Source: Clostridium grantii DSM 8605
GTDB taxonomy: Bacteria > Bacillota > Clostridia > Clostridiales > Clostridiaceae
DNA: 64,000 bases
NCBI RefSeq assembly: GCF_900129965.1
Contig: NZ_FQXM01000008.1
Location: forward strand, 106,318 to 170,317
Direction of reading: 5' to 3'
In this document: positions 1-8,111 of the stretch, piece by piece
Numbering within the stretch: position 1 is the stretch's first letter
Layout: every line of letters starts with the position of its first letter
The notes under the pieces: generated by a model
Told to the model about the DNA's origin: nothing
Database searches by the model: none
What the model saw: only the letters and a program-made list of their open reading frames with translations
Position numbers and translations under genes: made by a program

Positions 1-2
1 AT

Positions 3-98
3 GAAAAGATTAAAGCTTCCTCAATGGATTGGTTTGTTGTAAAAGTAAATTTAGAAGGTAATCTTTCTGCTTTATCTTCGGCCATTTATGTAATATAA
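3..98 (+). CDS. C-terminal fragment of a gene truncated by the window edge
   Basis: An open frame runs from the left edge to a TAA at 96-98 (31 residues ending ALSSAIYVI) and is followed 30 bases later by a strong Rho-independent terminator. This is what the tail of a real gene looks like. Too little is present to assign a family. The ATG at position 1 is in another frame and gives only a 13-residue peptide, so I do not treat it as a start. Confidence 0.5.
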   Translation, partial: EKIKASSMDWFVVKVNLEGNLSALSSAIYVI

Positions 99-127
99 AT
101 GACTTGATTTTTCTTACAAAAACAATT

Positions 128-160
128 AGAACTTATTATTTCAAATAATAAGTTCTTTTA
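128..160. terminator. Bidirectional Rho-independent terminator
   Basis: Perfect 13-bp arms (128-140 and 144-156) with a 3-base loop are followed by TTTTA on the plus strand and a T-rich tract on the minus strand. It lies between the truncated plus-strand gene and the convergent PHP gene. Confidence 0.8.
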
Positions 161-191
161 AATAATTGATTTTTTTATAATCTTTCACATT

Positions 192-965
192 TTACACTTT
201 ATCGTACTCTTTTTTTCTATTTTTATAGTAAACAATCTTCAAATTATTTCTTTTTGCTATTTCAGCTGCTAAGTATATTTTGCTGCCAATAGAATCTTCG
301 TGATGAGCATCTGAACCAATTGTTACATATTTACCGCCCAATTCTCTATACCTTTCACATAATAACTTTGTATTATTAATTGCACTAGGCATACCTAATC
401 TTCTTGTATTTATTTCTAAACTAATATCTCTTAAAATTAATTCTTTAAATACTCCATCAATATAATCACTAAATCCTTTATAGTATATTTCAGTATCTTT
501 ATAACTAGCATATCTACATATATAGTCTATATGCGCCAAAGAATCAATATAAGGATTATCCTTTATACATTCAATTATATATTCTAAGTAATTCTCATAC
601 ATTTGTTGTTTTGAATAATTTTGATATAGCTCTTTAGCTGCGTATAAATCTAATCCATCATATTCATGAATAGCACCTAGTATATAATCGAAGTTATATT
701 TTTTCTCCAATATTTTATATTCATAAGTCTTATTTTTACTTAATCCAAATTCAATACCTAATAAGAAATTCTCATCTCTTAACTCATTATACTTTTTAAA
801 ATATTTATCCAAATCACATTTAAACTCATTTTCTTCTGGATAATTTAAATCCACATGTTCCGTAGTAATAATACTAATATTTAATTGTTTTCTTTTCTCT
901 AAGGCATGCTCAATTTTCATTTTTGAATCTGATGAAAAATCACTGTGTACATGTGTATCAAACAT
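192..965 (-). CDS. PHP-domain histidinol-phosphatase-like phosphoesterase
   Basis: 257 residues covering the whole PHP phosphoesterase fold of the HisJ/HisK histidinol-phosphatase family. Metal-ligand motifs are visible in order: HVH (residues 5-7), TEH (35-37), the Glu of GIEFG (about 72), the His of GAIHEYDG (about 100), LAHIDY in the middle and SDAHH near the C-terminus. The start is an ATG preceded by AGGAGAG. The family removes phosphate from histidinol phosphate, but many clostridial members lie outside his operons, as here, and their substrate is then uncertain. It is a lone gene with terminators on both sides. Confidence 0.8.
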   Translation of the reverse strand: MFDTHVHSDFSSDSKMKIEHALEKRKQLNISIITTEHVDLNYPEENEFKCDLDKYFKKYNELRDENFLLGIEFGLSKNKTYEYKILEKKYNFDYILGAIHEYDGLDLYAAKELYQNYSKQQMYENYLEYIIECIKDNPYIDSLAHIDYICRYASYKDTEIYYKGFSDYIDGVFKELILRDISLEINTRRLGMPSAINNTKLLCERYRELGGKYVTIGSDAHHEDSIGSKIYLAAEIAKRNNLKIVYYKNRKKEYDKV

Positions 966-985
966 ATAACCACTCTCCTTATATA

Positions 986-1017
986 TAACAAAAACAACAA
1001 AACTTAGTTTTGCTGTT
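986..1017 (-). terminator. Terminator of the 1025-1435 gene
   Basis: 10-bp arms (994-1003 and 1007-1016) with a TTA loop. On the minus strand this is followed by TTTTGTTA. Confidence 0.7.
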
Positions 1018-1024
1018 CTATTTT

Positions 1025-1435
1025 TTACTTTTTATTTTTTTTAGCTTTCTTGCCTTTTTTTGTTTCAATAACTTCCATATTGGAATTCTTTAATCTTGTT
1101 GGTTTTGCTTTAGACTTAATAACTACATTTTTACCATCTTTGTTTGATACAACCTTTGATTGCATACGTTTGTTTAAGCCAGCCAAATCCATAAACCACA
1201 TAAATAAAATGACAAAAGTACCTGAATAAACATATTGCCACCAACTGCCAAGTATACTAACATTCTTCACAAAAAAGTTTGGTAGAATAAATACTATAAT
1301 AGCCATTATAAGCACTATCCATTTATTGATTTTAATCTTATCTAAAAGATATATCTTCAAAAAATTGTAGGCTATTAATACAACAACTACTAATGCTAAC
1401 ATTTTTAAAATTAAATAAACCCAATCCATTAACAA
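1025..1435 (-). CDS. Small membrane protein with a basic tail, function unknown
   Basis: 136 residues with three hydrophobic segments (about 5-30, 38-58 and 63-84), then a hydrophilic C-terminal tail very rich in lysine (ending KKGKKAKKNKK). I do not recognise the family. The basic tail should be cytoplasmic under the positive-inside rule. It has a strong ribosome binding site (GAGGG) and its own terminator, so it looks like a genuine single-gene unit. Confidence 0.6.
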   Translation of the reverse strand: MLMDWVYLILKMLALVVVVLIAYNFLKIYLLDKIKINKWIVLIMAIIVFILPNFFVKNVSILGSWWQYVYSGTFVILFMWFMDLAGLNKRMQSKVVSNKDGKNVVIKSKAKPTRLKNSNMEVIETKKGKKAKKNKK

Positions 1436-1706
1436 CCCTCCTCAAAATACCTCTTCTTCTATTATACAATGATAATTATATATATCAAGTAAATAAAGCA
1501 AATATTCTCTCCCAAATATGCAAATAATCCTCCCTAAATTATGCTGTGTTTTTCTCAAAAACATTAAATTATTCATAATTCCAACAAATGTTCTCTTAAT
1601 GCAATTATCAATTTTGTAATATAGCGACTCTATTTTGTTACTTTATTAATATTGCATTCTTATAACTATAAATGTTATAATTTATTATAATAACATCATG
1701 TTTATT

Positions 1707-1736
1707 TTGATAAATTATCAATATTTTTGGTATAAT
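1707..1736 (+). promoter_or_regulatory. Promoter of the Lrp-family gene with a possible autoregulatory site
   Basis: A -35 TTGATA (1707-1712) and -10 TATAAT (1731-1736) are separated by 18 bases. The -35 lies inside an inverted repeat, TTGATA-AAT-TATCAA (1707-1721). A repressor bound there would block the promoter, which fits the autoregulation common in Lrp proteins. The regulator binding is inferred. Confidence 0.6.
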
Positions 1737-1769
1737 ATTATTGCAATTAAAAAAATTGAGGTGAATTTT

Positions 1770-2234
1770 ATGAATTTGAATATAAACGGATTAGACGAAT
1801 TAGATCTTCAAATATTAGAAATATTAATTAAAGACTCTAGAACTCCTTATTTGGAAATAGCTAGAAAGTGCCATGTGAGTGGAGGTACCATCCATGTTAG
1901 AATGAAAAAAATGGAGGAAATGGGTATTATTAAAGGCACAAAACTTATTTTAAATACCGCTAGACTTGGTTTTGATGTTTGCTGTTTTATCGGTGTTTAT
2001 CTAGACAAAGCCTCCTCTTACAATCATGTTTTAGATCAATTGAATCAAATCAATGAAATTGTTGAATTACACTATACTACAGGAGATTATTCTGTTTTTG
2101 CAAAAGTTATTTGTAGAAATATCTCAGATTTACAAAGCCTTTTAATGAATAAAATCCAACCAATTGATGGTATTCAGCGTACTGATACCTTTATATCATT
2201 ATCTCAACCAATAGATAGAAATATTCAATTGTAA
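1770..2234 (+). CDS. Lrp/AsnC-family transcriptional regulator
   Basis: 154 residues. The N-terminal winged helix-turn-helix (about 7-60) begins LDELDLQILEIL and contains the IARKCHVSGGTIHVRMKKME recognition region. A C-terminal RAM/ACT-like effector domain (about 70-150) includes HYTTGDYSVFAKV. Family members respond to amino acids and bind DNA as dimers or octamers. The start is the ATG after GAGGTGA; an upstream in-frame ATG at 1698 lies ahead of the promoter and is not used. The targets are unknown. Confidence 0.88.
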   Translation: MNLNINGLDELDLQILEILIKDSRTPYLEIARKCHVSGGTIHVRMKKMEEMGIIKGTKLILNTARLGFDVCCFIGVYLDKASSYNHVLDQLNQINEIVELHYTTGDYSVFAKVICRNISDLQSLLMNKIQPIDGIQRTDTFISLSQPIDRNIQL

Positions 2235-2367
2235 TACGCCCTTTTTTTGCTTATCATCATAACATCTTCTAAAAATAAAAAAATATATATTTTTTACTAA
2301 ACACTTATATTTTTTTTAAATTTACGAATACTATATTTGTAAATTTTTTTTAAAGGAGATGTTTTAT

Positions 2368-2577
2368 ATGAAAGCATTAGACATAACTGCACTCATTTTA
2401 GTAATCATTGGGGCTGTTAACTGGGGATTAATTGGATTTTTCAGATTTGACCTAGTAGCTGCACTATTTGGGGAATTGACTGCATTTAGTAGAGTTGTAT
2501 ATGCTTTAGTTGGAATTGCAGGATTATATGCAATATCTTTCTTTGGCAAAGATAATGAAACAAGAGATATAAAGTAG
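2368..2577 (+). CDS. DUF378 family small membrane protein
   Basis: 69 residues with two transmembrane helices (about 5-25 and 40-60) and the family-typical segment GAVNWGLIGFF. DUF378 proteins (such as Bacillus YuzA) are conserved but have no known function. The start is the ATG 8 bases after AAAGGAG. An ATG nine bases earlier overlaps the ribosome binding site and is rejected. A terminator follows directly, so the gene is monocistronic. Confidence 0.8.
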   Translation: MKALDITALILVIIGAVNWGLIGFFRFDLVAALFGELTAFSRVVYALVGIAGLYAISFFGKDNETRDIK

Positions 2578-2599
2578 TTTAATACTAATTTTCTTCTCT

Positions 2600-2630
2600 A
2601 AAGCTGCTGATATTTTCAGTAGCTTTTTAT
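2600..2630 (+). terminator. Terminator after the DUF378 gene
   Basis: The stem AAGCTGCTGA/TCAGTAGCTT (2601-2625) with a TATT loop is followed by TTTTT. Confidence 0.8.
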
Positions 2631-2659
2631 AATATGCTTAACTTTTCTAATTTATAGTA

Positions 2660-2688
2660 TTGACAAACATAATTATTAGGTATATCAT
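2660..2688 (+). promoter_or_regulatory. Promoter of the trpP-trpB T-box transcript
   Basis: A consensus -35 TTGACA (2660-2665), a 17-base spacer and a -10 TATCAT (2683-2688). Transcription would start near 2695, just ahead of T-box stem I. Confidence 0.65.
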
Positions 2689-2694
2689 TTATAT

Positions 2695-2992
2695 AAATTA
2701 AAGATTTAATTTCTTTGATCAGGATTAGTAGCTATAAATCTAGTCACAGAGAGTTGAGGATGGTGGAATCTCAATACAATGTTTTATTGTGAATGGCCCT
2801 GTTAGAAGTAAACCGAAATTCATTTTTTATGAAGAGTAGTATTTACCGTGTTGGCACGTTATAGCCATAGGATATTTTTGTATCTGAAATGAGATATACT
2901 ATTTGTTGTATTTTCAATTATTTTAATAGTATAATTTAGGTGGCAACGCGAATTAATACTTCGCCCTATTGTATAGGGCGGAGTTTTTTTTG
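2695..2992 (+). promoter_or_regulatory. T-box leader, tryptophan specifier
   Basis: The stem I landmarks AGTAG, AGAGAG and GGTGG are visible, then GAA-TGG-CCC with the specifier codon TGG at 2794-2796. The conserved T-box bulge TAGGTGGCAACGCG lies at 2936-2950. The competing terminator is CGCCCTA/TAGGGCG followed by a run of Ts (2962-2992). T-box RNAs read the charging state of one tRNA. A TGG specifier means that uncharged tRNA-Trp turns on the downstream genes, which matches trpP and trpB. Confidence 0.95.
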
Positions 2993-3106
2993 TATTTAAT
3001 TTTAAAAGTAAAGGAGATGATTAATTTGTTGTGAACTTATAAACTCTTAAATAAAGGCTTTAGCATCTTAGAAAATAAAAACATAATTATAAGGGGAGAA
3101 ATCAAA

Positions 3107-3652
3107 ATGAATAAAAATTTTAAAAAACAAATTACTCACTCACTTTTATTAGCTATAGGAACAATAATCAACATCATAATGCCTGGCTTTTTAGGAGGAA
3201 TCAAACCTGATTTTATATTATTAATTTTACTTATGATTATATTATTAGACTCCGATTATAAAACTGCATTATTAACAGGAATAGTTGCTGGACTTTTAGG
3301 AGCTTTAACTACATCCTTCCCTGGAGGGCAAATTCCGAATTTAATTGATAAAATCATTATATCTCATTTAACATTTTTGTGTCTGATTCCTTTAAGAAAG
3401 TATAATACTGTCAATAATATAAAAGCAATTATCCTTTGCTTATTAGGAACTGTAGTAAGTGGCACAGTTTTTCTATCTACTGCATTAATTCTATTTGGTT
3501 TACCAGCACCTTTTAAAATATTACTTATTTCTGTTGTATTACCTACAGCTCTAGTTAATGCTATATTATCACCTATACTTTTAAATATATTATCTAAATC
3601 ATTAAGAATATCTAATTCAAAAATATATGATACAAAAATTATACAAAGCTAA
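3107..3652 (+). CDS. trpP: Tryptophan transporter TrpP
   Basis: 181 residues with about five hydrophobic helices, matching the TrpP family (TIGR/Pfam tryptophan transporter), including the conserved MPGFLGGIKPDFILL and SFPGGQIPN segments. It imports tryptophan. The start is an ATG after AGGGGAG. It is the first gene after the tryptophan T-box and lies 85 bases ahead of trpB, so both should respond to uncharged tRNA-Trp. In Bacillus trpP is controlled by TRAP; here control is by T-box. Confidence 0.9.
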   Translation: MNKNFKKQITHSLLLAIGTIINIIMPGFLGGIKPDFILLILLMIILLDSDYKTALLTGIVAGLLGALTTSFPGGQIPNLIDKIIISHLTFLCLIPLRKYNTVNNIKAIILCLLGTVVSGTVFLSTALILFGLPAPFKILLISVVLPTALVNAILSPILLNILSKSLRISNSKIYDTKIIQS

Positions 3653-3737
3653 CCAGTTTATAACTTTTCATCTACTCACTTGCTTTTGTATATGTTACTA
3701 TAAATTTTAAAAAAATTTGAAAAGGAGGCAATTTATT

Positions 3738-4919
3738 ATGTATAACAAAGAAACAGGTTTTTATGGGGATTTTGGAGGTAGATTTGTACCTGATAATTTG
3801 AGCGGTATTTTGGAAGAAGTTAAGGAAGCTTTTTTCACTTATAAGGATGATGAAGATTTCAAAAAGGAATTGCAGTACTATAATAAGAATTATGTTGGTC
3901 GACCTAGTCCACTTTATTTTGCTGAAAGATTAACTAATAAAATTGGTGGTGCTAAAATTTATCTTAAAAGAGAAGATTTAAATCATACTGGGGCACATAA
4001 AATTAACAACACAATAGGTCAAGCATTACTTGCAAAAAAATTAGGTAAGAAAAGAATAATTGCAGAAACTGGTGCTGGTCAACATGGTGTAGCAACTGCA
4101 ACTGTATGTTCTTTGTTTGATATGGAATGTATAATATATATGGGTGAAGAAGACACAAGAAGACAAGCTTTGAATGTATTCAGAATGGAGCTTTTAGGCG
4201 CAAAAGTAATTCCAGTAACTAAAGGTATGAGAACATTAAAAGAAGCTGTTGATGAAGCTCTAGGAGACCTTATAGTGAACTATGAAGATACGTATTATAT
4301 GCTTGGTTCAGCAGTTGGTCCTGACCCCTATCCTGAAATGGTTAATTACTTTCAATCAGTTATAGGTAATGAAGCCAAAGAACAAATTTTAGAAGCTGAA
4401 GGATGTTTACCTGATTACCTAGTTGCTTGTGTTGGTGGTGGAAGTAATGCCATTGGATTATTCTCCCCTTTCTATAATGATTCAAGTGTAAAATTTGTAG
4501 GAGTAGAGCCTTCCGGAAAAGGATTAGATACCGATATGCATGCTGCCTCTTTAACTTTAGGTACACCAGGAATTATTCACGGCTTCAAATGTTATGTACT
4601 TCAAGATGAAGTTGGCGAACCACTGCCAGTATACTCAGTTTCCGCTGGTTTAGATTATCCAGGTGTTGGACCTGAACATTCTTTCTATAAAGACTCAAAC
4701 AGAGCAGAATACGTTACGATAACAGATGAAGAAGCTATAGAGGCATTCCAAGAACTTTCAAAAGTTGAAGGTATAATTCCTGCTATAGAAAGTGCTCATG
4801 CTATTGCTCATGCTATAAAACTAGCAGCAGAACTTGATAGTTCAAAAACTATTATCATAAATTTATCTGGACGTGGAGATAAAGATGTACAGGAAATAGC
4901 TAGTATAATAGCTAAATAA
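3738..4919 (+). CDS. trpB: Tryptophan synthase beta chain
   Basis: 393 residues, full length for TrpB. It has the PLP lysine in HTGAHKINN (Lys88), the substrate loop ETGAGQHG, the phosphate-binding VGGGSNA and the C-terminal GRGDKD. It condenses indole and serine to tryptophan. The start is the ATG 9 bases after AAAGGAGG; an upstream in-frame TTG overlaps that site and is rejected. It is the classic TrpB1 type, yet no trpA or other trp gene is adjacent. The link to trpP and the T-box suggests indole salvage, but trpA could be elsewhere in the genome. Confidence 0.93.
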   Translation: MYNKETGFYGDFGGRFVPDNLSGILEEVKEAFFTYKDDEDFKKELQYYNKNYVGRPSPLYFAERLTNKIGGAKIYLKREDLNHTGAHKINNTIGQALLAKKLGKKRIIAETGAGQHGVATATVCSLFDMECIIYMGEEDTRRQALNVFRMELLGAKVIPVTKGMRTLKEAVDEALGDLIVNYEDTYYMLGSAVGPDPYPEMVNYFQSVIGNEAKEQILEAEGCLPDYLVACVGGGSNAIGLFSPFYNDSSVKFVGVEPSGKGLDTDMHAASLTLGTPGIIHGFKCYVLQDEVGEPLPVYSVSAGLDYPGVGPEHSFYKDSNRAEYVTITDEEAIEAFQELSKVEGIIPAIESAHAIAHAIKLAAELDSSKTIIINLSGRGDKDVQEIASIIAK

Positions 4920-4942
4920 AAACATACTTATGTTTTTATTAG
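4918..4942 (+). terminator. Weak terminator after trpB
   Basis: AAAAACATA/TATGTTTTT arms with a CT loop lie immediately after the stop codon. Confidence 0.5.
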
Positions 4943-4980
4943 TTTTGATTCATCATTGAGAAAAATTGCGAACTAACTCG

Positions 4981-5172
4981 TAGCGGGGCGGTTTCCACGC
5001 CGCCCCGCTATACCTATAAATTACATATATAATATTGATAAAAAATACAAAATACAGAAAGTAGTATAATATTTTCATTACGATTTTACTGTAATTGTAA
5101 TTTTATTGGGAAACAGCAGGCGGGCATGGAAACCCGCCCCTACAAATAATCACTTCGCCTTCTAACCTTATT
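4981..5172. repeat. GC-rich REP-doublet repeat, copy 1
   Basis: Two G+C-rich hairpins bracket about 105 bases of AT-rich DNA. The left hairpin has perfect 11-bp arms (4981-4991 and 5000-5010). The right is GGCGGG/CCCGCC (5119-5124 and 5133-5138). Read on the minus strand the right hairpin resembles the left one, so the two modules are inverted like a BIME. Bases 5025-5148 match the reverse complement of 63877-64000 at 122 of 124 positions, with weaker similarity continuing to about 5172. This fills the gap between trpB and the lysine transporter gene. Confidence 0.85.
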
Positions 5173-5200
5173 ATAAATTAAAATAATATCAATAATAAAA

Positions 5201-6925
5201 CTAAGCTTCTACTTTCTTTCCTACAAATCTAACAATTACACCAATTATAACAATGTCTATTGGTAAAATCAACCAAATAGGCATTCCTAACCCTGCTGGA
5301 ATATAACCACATATTACAGCTACTGCTGCAACTACTAAAGCATAATATAATTGGGTTTTCACGTGGTCTAAATGGTCAGCTGCTGCTCCCATAGAAGACA
5401 ATATAGTTGTATCAGAAATCGGAGAACAATGGTCCCCAAAAATTGCACCTGTTAATACCGCACTAATAGCTACAACTACAAATGAATGTGTTGGGTCTAA
5501 AGCATATGCTAATGGTATTGTTAATGGCATTAATATACCCATGGTTCCATATGAAGTGCCCGTCGCAAAAGAAATAATAGATCCTAATATAAATATTAAA
5601 GATGGTAATAAGAATGCCGGGAATTTAATTGCCAAAACTTTTTCAACCAAATAAACAGCTGTCCCTAATTCTTTAATAACTGCACTTAATGACCAAGCTA
5701 ATAAAAGTATTACTCCAGTTATTAATAATGACTTCATTCCTGATACCCATGTATCAATAGCTTCACTTACAGTGAAAATCTTTTGTGATACTCCCATTAT
5801 CATAGCCACTATACCTGATAATAAAGCCGCTTGAAATAATACTATAGCAGCATCAGAAGCCCCAAAGCACTCACGAATTGCATAAGAAGAAACTGGTCTT
5901 GTCTTTAATAACTCTATCAATACAGTATCTTCTCCACCTGAGATAGCTACATATCCATTATAATAAAATCCTGCAAAAGCTCCTACAACTAAAACTAAAA
6001 TTGGAACTAAAGCATTTGAAACCTTTAATTTTATACCCTCAACAGGTTGTAAATCTGTTGCTTCATCAGATATCATTGGTTTTGCACCATCTCTTAAAAC
6101 TTTTCCAGTCTCTCTTGCTCTTCTTTCTGCTGTAAGCATAGGTCCAAATTCTCTTAGCATGACTGCAGTAAAAACTATAAAAACTAGAATTAATATATTA
6201 TAAAATCTATATGGAATTGTTTCAATAAATATATTATATGGTTTGATAGTCACTCCTTGAAGTGCATCAATTGATTCAAAACCATCTTTTATAAGTCCCA
6301 GTTCATATCCTACCCAAGTAGAAATCAATGCTATCCCTGCTATAGGCGCTGCTGTAGCATCTACTATAAATGATAACTTTTCTCTAGAAATTTTCATTTT
6401 ATCTGTAATTGGTCTCATTATAGGTCCTACAATTAATGAATTTGCATAATCATCAAAGAATACACATATACCTAAAAACCATGTAATAAGCTGCGCACTT
6501 GTTTTTGTTTTTGCTTTCTTTGATAATGATTCAGCAATTGCTTTTGCCCCACCCATTTTAGTGATTAAAGCAATCATTCCTCCAATAGCGAGACACTGCA
6601 ATATAATACCTGCATTCCATGGATCTGCTAAAGAACCAAGTATCTCTTCTATTACTCTTAAAAATCCATAAAAAATACCCGAAAAAATATTTATTCCATT
6701 TAAATTAAGTAAAAATGCCCCTGAAAAAACTCCTACAAATAAAGATAAAACAACATTTTTTGTTATGAATGCTAGTACAATTGCAATCAACGGTGGTAAT
6801 AAAGTAAAAATCCCAAACTTAATAGCATTTGCTTGTTGAACCTCTTGGTCTACAGCTAAAACCGTTGTAGCAAATATAAATAGAAATAATACTAATGATG
6901 TAATAAAAATACTTTTTCTTTTCAA
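5201..6925 (-). CDS. lysW: NhaC-family transporter, probable lysine transporter
   Basis: 574 residues with an N-terminal signal-like helix and about 12 membrane segments. It belongs to the NhaC sodium/proton antiporter superfamily (motifs CVFFDDYANSLIVGP and FGDHCSPISDTT). A lysine riboswitch precedes it. NhaC-family genes under that riboswitch are regarded as lysine transporters (LysW), so lysine uptake is more likely than pH homeostasis. The start is TTG, five bases after GGAGGG; no better ATG exists nearby. It is monocistronic and the gene end abuts the GC-rich repeat. The function is inferred from family and regulation. Confidence 0.8.
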   Translation of the reverse strand: MKRKSIFITSLVLFLFIFATTVLAVDQEVQQANAIKFGIFTLLPPLIAIVLAFITKNVVLSLFVGVFSGAFLLNLNGINIFSGIFYGFLRVIEEILGSLADPWNAGIILQCLAIGGMIALITKMGGAKAIAESLSKKAKTKTSAQLITWFLGICVFFDDYANSLIVGPIMRPITDKMKISREKLSFIVDATAAPIAGIALISTWVGYELGLIKDGFESIDALQGVTIKPYNIFIETIPYRFYNILILVFIVFTAVMLREFGPMLTAERRARETGKVLRDGAKPMISDEATDLQPVEGIKLKVSNALVPILVLVVGAFAGFYYNGYVAISGGEDTVLIELLKTRPVSSYAIRECFGASDAAIVLFQAALLSGIVAMIMGVSQKIFTVSEAIDTWVSGMKSLLITGVILLLAWSLSAVIKELGTAVYLVEKVLAIKFPAFLLPSLIFILGSIISFATGTSYGTMGILMPLTIPLAYALDPTHSFVVVAISAVLTGAIFGDHCSPISDTTILSSMGAAADHLDHVKTQLYYALVVAAVAVICGYIPAGLGMPIWLILPIDIVIIGVIVRFVGKKVEA

Positions 6926-6970
6926 AATATTCCCTCCTTTATTTAAATCATCTATGCCTGCAGACGCAAC

Positions 6971-7000
6971 AAAAAATGTGTCGAGATAAGCTCAACACAT
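6971..7000 (-). terminator. Expression-platform terminator of the lysine riboswitch
   Basis: 10-bp arms (6976-6985 and 6991-7000) with a 5-base loop precede a T run on the minus strand, between the aptamer and the transporter start. Confidence 0.85.
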
Positions 7001-7190
7001 TATATATACTTAATTATTCATATAATTAATAATAGCCCTCCACAGAATTGTGACAGTCTTACACATATTATATGCAACACCAATATACATCCTTAAAGCA
7101 TAAGATATATATTTCGGCGACAAATCCTTTTCCAAAGTTTCACAGCGCTTAACTCCCCTTTGGTACTCTTAATTATCGCACCTCTACCTA
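7001..7190 (-). promoter_or_regulatory. Lysine riboswitch (L box)
   Basis: Read on the minus strand, conserved core blocks appear in order: GAGGTGCG, AGTA, GGGGAG, GGAAAAGG, GTCGCCGAA, TTGGTGTTG, ACTGTCACA and TGTGGAGGGCTAT (aptamer about 7031-7185). This is the lysine aptamer consensus. With lysine bound, the terminator at 6971-7000 should form and shut off the downstream NhaC-family gene. Confidence 0.95.
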
Positions 7191-7217
7191 ATAGTATTTG
7201 ATTTTATTTATACCTAA

Positions 7218-7246
7218 ATATTATATTATAATTTATACACTGTCAA
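7218..7246 (-). promoter_or_regulatory. Promoter of the lysine-riboswitch transcript
   Basis: On the minus strand, -35 TTGACA (7241-7246), a 17-base spacer and -10 TAATAT (7218-7223), about 30 bases ahead of the aptamer. Confidence 0.7.
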
Positions 7247-7304
7247 CAAATATTTTACATTTTGTTCAAACTAAATTAACAACTTATTGTATTGCCACAA
7301 AAAT

Positions 7305-8111
7305 TTACTTTACAGAACCCAACATACCTTCCACAAAACTCTTTTGTAACAAGAAGAATATTAAAAGTGTAGGTAAAGTAGCAATAACTATAGCCATCAT
7401 TATAACCCCATATTCTGGAAAATAAGCTGATGATAAAGACGATATAACTAAAGTAATAGTCTTTTGTTTGTCTGACTGTAATATGATAAGTGGCCATAGA
7501 AAGTTATTCCAACTAGTCATAAATGCTATTATTCCAGCTGCTGCATAAGTAGATTTCATAGTTGGTACATAGATATAAAAGAATATCTGCCATTCATTAA
7601 GACCATCTACTCTAGCTGCTTGTATAAGTTCTTTAGGAAAAGACTTTGTATTTTGTCTAAAAAAGAAAATCATAAAAGCCGTTGCAACTGTTGGCAAGAT
7701 AACTGCAATATGACTATCAAGCAATCCCATTTTGGTAAAAAATTTAAATAAAGGAATCATTAATGCAGCAAAAGGAACCATCATGGTCAATAAAATAACT
7801 GAATAAAACTTATCTTTTATTTTAGATTTATAAATTTCAAACCCATATCCTGCAAAAGAGGAAATAAAAAGTAATAACAGTGTAGAAATGATAGATATTT
7901 TTGCTGAGTTCCATAGAACTCTACCCAAATCAGTCATTTCTAATAATTTCTTAAAATTATTTAAAAACTCAGTTCCTGGTGTCATTTTCCCAACAATAAT
8001 ATCTTTTGCTGAATTGGTAGCCCCTATCACCATCCAAACAAATGGGAATATAGATACAAAAGCTGCTATACTCAAAAATATATATTTAATCGTTCCTTTT
8101 ACTTTATACAT
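7305..8111 (-). CDS. Carbohydrate ABC transporter permease (MalG type)
   Basis: 268 residues, six membrane helices, with the binding-protein-dependent permease EAA-type loop (QAARVDGLNEWQIFFYIYVP). It forms the inner-membrane channel with the product of 8104-8994. The ATG at 8111 lies 7 bases after AGGTGA and overlaps the end of the upstream permease by 8 bases, which indicates translational coupling. It is the last gene of a binding protein-permease-permease operon. The sugar is not predictable from sequence. Confidence 0.87.
   Translation of the reverse strand: MYKVKGTIKYIFLSIAAFVSIFPFVWMVIGATNSAKDIIVGKMTPGTEFLNNFKKLLEMTDLGRVLWNSAKISIISTLLLLFISSFAGYGFEIYKSKIKDKFYSVILLTMMVPFAALMIPLFKFFTKMGLLDSHIAVILPTVATAFMIFFFRQNTKSFPKELIQAARVDGLNEWQIFFYIYVPTMKSTYAAAGIIAFMTSWNNFLWPLIILQSDKQKTITLVISSLSSAYFPEYGVIMMAIVIATLPTLLIFFLLQKSFVEGMLGSVK

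Noticed and set aside
3010..3032. AAAGGAG followed by short start codons, as for a leader peptide between the T-box and trpP
   Set aside because: The ATG is too close to the ribosome binding site and the frame has five codons with no tryptophan. The T-box already explains regulation.
5201..6925. Sodium/proton antiporter as the primary call
   Set aside because: The lysine riboswitch in front makes lysine transport the better-supported role, although the fold is NhaC.
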